Origin: Gemmatimonadaceae bacterium
GTDB taxonomy: Bacteria > Gemmatimonadota > Gemmatimonadetes > Gemmatimonadales > Gemmatimonadaceae
Direction: 5' to 3'
NCBI GenBank assembly: GCA_014379205.1
Contig: JACMME010000162.1
Span: 1 to 39,689 of the forward strand
DNA: 39,689 bases
Position numbers and translations under genes: made by a program. Under the pieces are notes generated by a model, which ran no database searches, was not told the origin of the DNA, and worked only from the letters and a program-made list of their open reading frames with translations. How positions within the stretch are numbered: the first letter of the stretch is position 1; every line of letters starts with the position of its first letter. This document shows, piece after piece, positions 38,149 through 39,689 of this stretch.

Positions 38149-39254
38149 AAATCGTGCCCCGATTCCTCCCTCTGCCTTTCGCCGCGATTGTGGTCCTCGC
38201 GTGCAGTGATTCTACGCTGCCCTTTGAGCCTCCGGTGCTGCAGCCCGGCGCTTTGATACTCAACGGCGTGGGCGAGACAGGAGTGACGTTTGTGCCCAGC
38301 TCCGGAGCACCGAACAGCCACATTGACTTCGGTGCATCATTCGACGGAGCGACATTCACAGTGCTCGATAACATCGTGCTGTCCACTTCCAGCAGTCTGA
38401 AAGGCGATCAGCTCTATGTTGCTGACCTTTCCAATGGTTCCCTCCAGCGCGTCCAGTTGCCTGCGGCAAGCAATCCGGCGGGCGCCACATTTCTTCTTTC
38501 GGGAGCGGATGGCGCTCGGAATTTCGCAGTTGCGCTGCGCAATTCTGGCTCGATTGCGCGGGTGGAAATGCGTGCAGGTTTACCCGCCGGCGTAACTACG
38601 GTTGCGAACGCGGGACTGTGCCCATCCGATGTCTTTTTCGCCATTAGCGCGCTCTGGAGTGTGGACGCGAATGTCATGTGCTCCACTGACTATGCCGTGG
38701 CAGGTCCGGGCCGCCTGATCCGCGTCCCGCAGCTCGTCAGCGATCTGGGTCGCGATACCATACCACTTGGACCTGCGATCATTAGTCCGCTGCGCGCGTT
38801 TGCAATTGGCAACTTTGCATACGTGCTTTCCAGTGGCGCGTTCGTCGTGCCGGCTGCGGTTGTAAAGCTGGATCTCATGGCGCGATCCGTCGTCGCCACC
38901 CGGATATTTCCGCAGGGTGCATTCGGTGCCACGATGGCTCTCGGCGCAAACGGCATGCTCTATGTCACCGCAGCGACCGGGTTCAATCCGTATCTTCCCA
39001 AGGTGTACGCGATTGATCCGTTGACGCTCACCTTCCAGGGGCCTTTCGCGCCGTCTGGTTCACACAGGCTTCTGACGACCGCCAGCGGCGCAGAGCAGCC
39101 GAAGTGCGATGCGGCGACGGGTGATGCTGGCGGCCGGATATACTGCATTGACAACGGTGAAGTGCTCGCCGTCCTCAACGTTTTCGCCGCAAATGGCGCT
39201 TTCGTGCGTTCCCATCCAGCGGGAACGCTGGCCTTTGACGTGACTGTTCGCTGA
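38145..39254 (+). CDS. beta-propeller-like lipoprotein after btuB (BtuG-like position)
   Basis: The 369-residue protein starts at GTG 38145 inside the btuB stop. Residues 1-20 form a lipoprotein signal with VVLAC (Cys20), followed by Ser-Asp. The rest has at least five strand-rich, similarly spaced blocks such as GDQLYVADLSNGSLQRVQL, SGSIARVEMRAGLPAG, GRLIRVPQL, GNFAYVLSSGAF and GMLYVTAATGFNPYLPKVYAI, suggesting a beta propeller. Four mature-part cysteines occur in the second half. Bacteroidota encode a cobalamin-capturing surface propeller, BtuG, next to BtuB; this protein has the same location and likely fold, but homology is not shown. It is under the B12 riboswitch if the operon runs through. 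Confidence 0.7.
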   Translation: MKIVPRFLPLPFAAIVVLACSDSTLPFEPPVLQPGALILNGVGETGVTFVPSSGAPNSHIDFGASFDGATFTVLDNIVLSTSSSLKGDQLYVADLSNGSLQRVQLPAASNPAGATFLLSGADGARNFAVALRNSGSIARVEMRAGLPAGVTTVANAGLCPSDVFFAISALWSVDANVMCSTDYAVAGPGRLIRVPQLVSDLGRDTIPLGPAIISPLRAFAIGNFAYVLSSGAFVVPAAVVKLDLMARSVVATRIFPQGAFGATMALGANGMLYVTAATGFNPYLPKVYAIDPLTLTFQGPFAPSGSHRLLTTASGAEQPKCDAATGDAGGRIYCIDNGEVLAVLNVFAANGAFVRSHPAGTLAFDVTVR

Positions 39255-39434
39255 GCATTGCTGCGCTGGAGTTTATGAATTGGAGAACGGTGTAATAAGG
39301 AAAGTCGGCAGGCCTGGTCACCGTTGGGTACAGGCAATGAGTCGGAGTAGCAACCTCCGGTAGCTGAGAGGCGATTTGCCATTTCGGCGACTCCAAAGTT
39401 CCCCCGCGTCTTCTCACAGGCAATATCTTTCTCA
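39255..39434. other. spacer after the B12 operon
   Basis: The 180-bp gap has no clear gene. A short CGGAG/CTCCG inverted repeat (39343-39359) lacks a T-run, so it is not a firm terminator. The recO promoter or leader probably lies here. Confidence 0.4.
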
Positions 39435-39689
39435 ATGCCCGTTCTCTCCACAGAAGCCGTTGTTCTGCATTCGTTCGACTATTCGGAGAGCTCTCGCATT
39501 CTTCGGCTTGCGACGCGTGATGCGGGCACCCAGTCCGTGTTGGCGCGCGGCGCCCGGCGGGCCTCCACGAAATTCGGTAGCGCCCTTGGCCTGTTCGCGC
39601 AGGGTGTTGCTCACCTGTATCTGAAGGGCGGACGCGATCTGCAGACCATGAGCTCATTCGATTGCACGCACGCCCGCACATCAATCGGC
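39435..39689 (+). CDS. recO: DNA repair protein RecO, N-terminal part
   Basis: The gene starts at ATG 39435 and continues past the window; 85 residues are visible. MPVLSTEAVVLHSFDYSESSRILRLAT, then SVLARGARRASTKFGSALG and YLKGGRDLQTMSSFD, are the OB-fold landmarks of RecO. RecO loads RecA onto SSB-coated gaps in the RecFOR pathway and anneals strands. No Shine-Dalgarno site is clear. The C-terminal zinc-binding helical domain is outside the window. Confidence 0.85.
   Translation, partial: MPVLSTEAVVLHSFDYSESSRILRLATRDAGTQSVLARGARRASTKFGSALGLFAQGVAHLYLKGGRDLQTMSSFDCTHARTSIG

Noticed and set aside
39343-39359. Rho-independent terminator after the B12 operon
   Set aside because: The stem is 5 bp and has no T-run.

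Overview
The window is a gene-dense, all-plus-strand bacterial segment. It is GC-rich, most genes abut or overlap by 1-20 bp with ATGA, GTGA or TGATG junctions, and GTG starts are common. The mix suggests a Gram-negative member of Gemmatimonadota: signal-peptide and outer-membrane proteins, a TonB-dependent receptor, a mannose-type PTS run with HPr kinase, a split methylmalonyl-CoA mutase, and secreted HEAT-repeat proteins behind an ECF sigma factor. That placement is inference from gene content, not from a marker gene.

Layout: (1) 1-4688: tail of mtaB, then miaB (tRNA methylthiolation), a ComFB-like protein, ComEC (DNA-uptake channel) and a small zincin-like protein. (2) 4691-7341: class I fructose-1,6-bisphosphatase and a methylmalonyl-CoA mutase catalytic subunit without its B12 domain. 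(3) 7342-11835: two intergenic spacers filled with 7-bp tandem repeats, flanking fmdB-like and argS, then a PfkB kinase and purM. (4) 11865-16723: an outer-membrane protein, then ribD-ribE-ribBA-ribH-nusB. (5) 16816-21659: ECF sigma factor, membrane-anchored putative anti-sigma factor and three paralogous exported HEAT-repeat proteins. (6) 21874-28639: a GT4 glycosyltransferase, then hpf, hprK, PTS EIIA/B/C/D, HPr and enzyme I. (7) 28704-31850: metK, ahcY and a bifunctional-nuclease-domain protein. (8) 31851-39254: a foldable leader, an unassigned membrane protein, a cobalamin riboswitch, and a B12 uptake operon (btuF, btuC, btuD, btuB and a surface-lipoprotein candidate). (9) 39435-end: start of recO.

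How they work together: the B12 operon would supply the cofactor for the mutase. The rib cluster makes riboflavin from GTP and ribulose 5-phosphate. EI-HPr-EIIABCD forms a complete sugar phosphotransfer chain, with HprK able to phosphorylate HPr on its serine. MetK and AhcY form the AdoMet/AdoHcy half-cycle.

The best candidates for an undescribed system are the sigma/anti-sigma/HEAT-triad operon (16816-21659) and the lipoprotein that ends the riboswitch-led B12 operon (38145-39254), which occupies the position BtuG holds in Bacteroidota. The 7-bp repeat families, one of which also lies in frame inside a HEAT protein, are the most unusual DNA-level structure.
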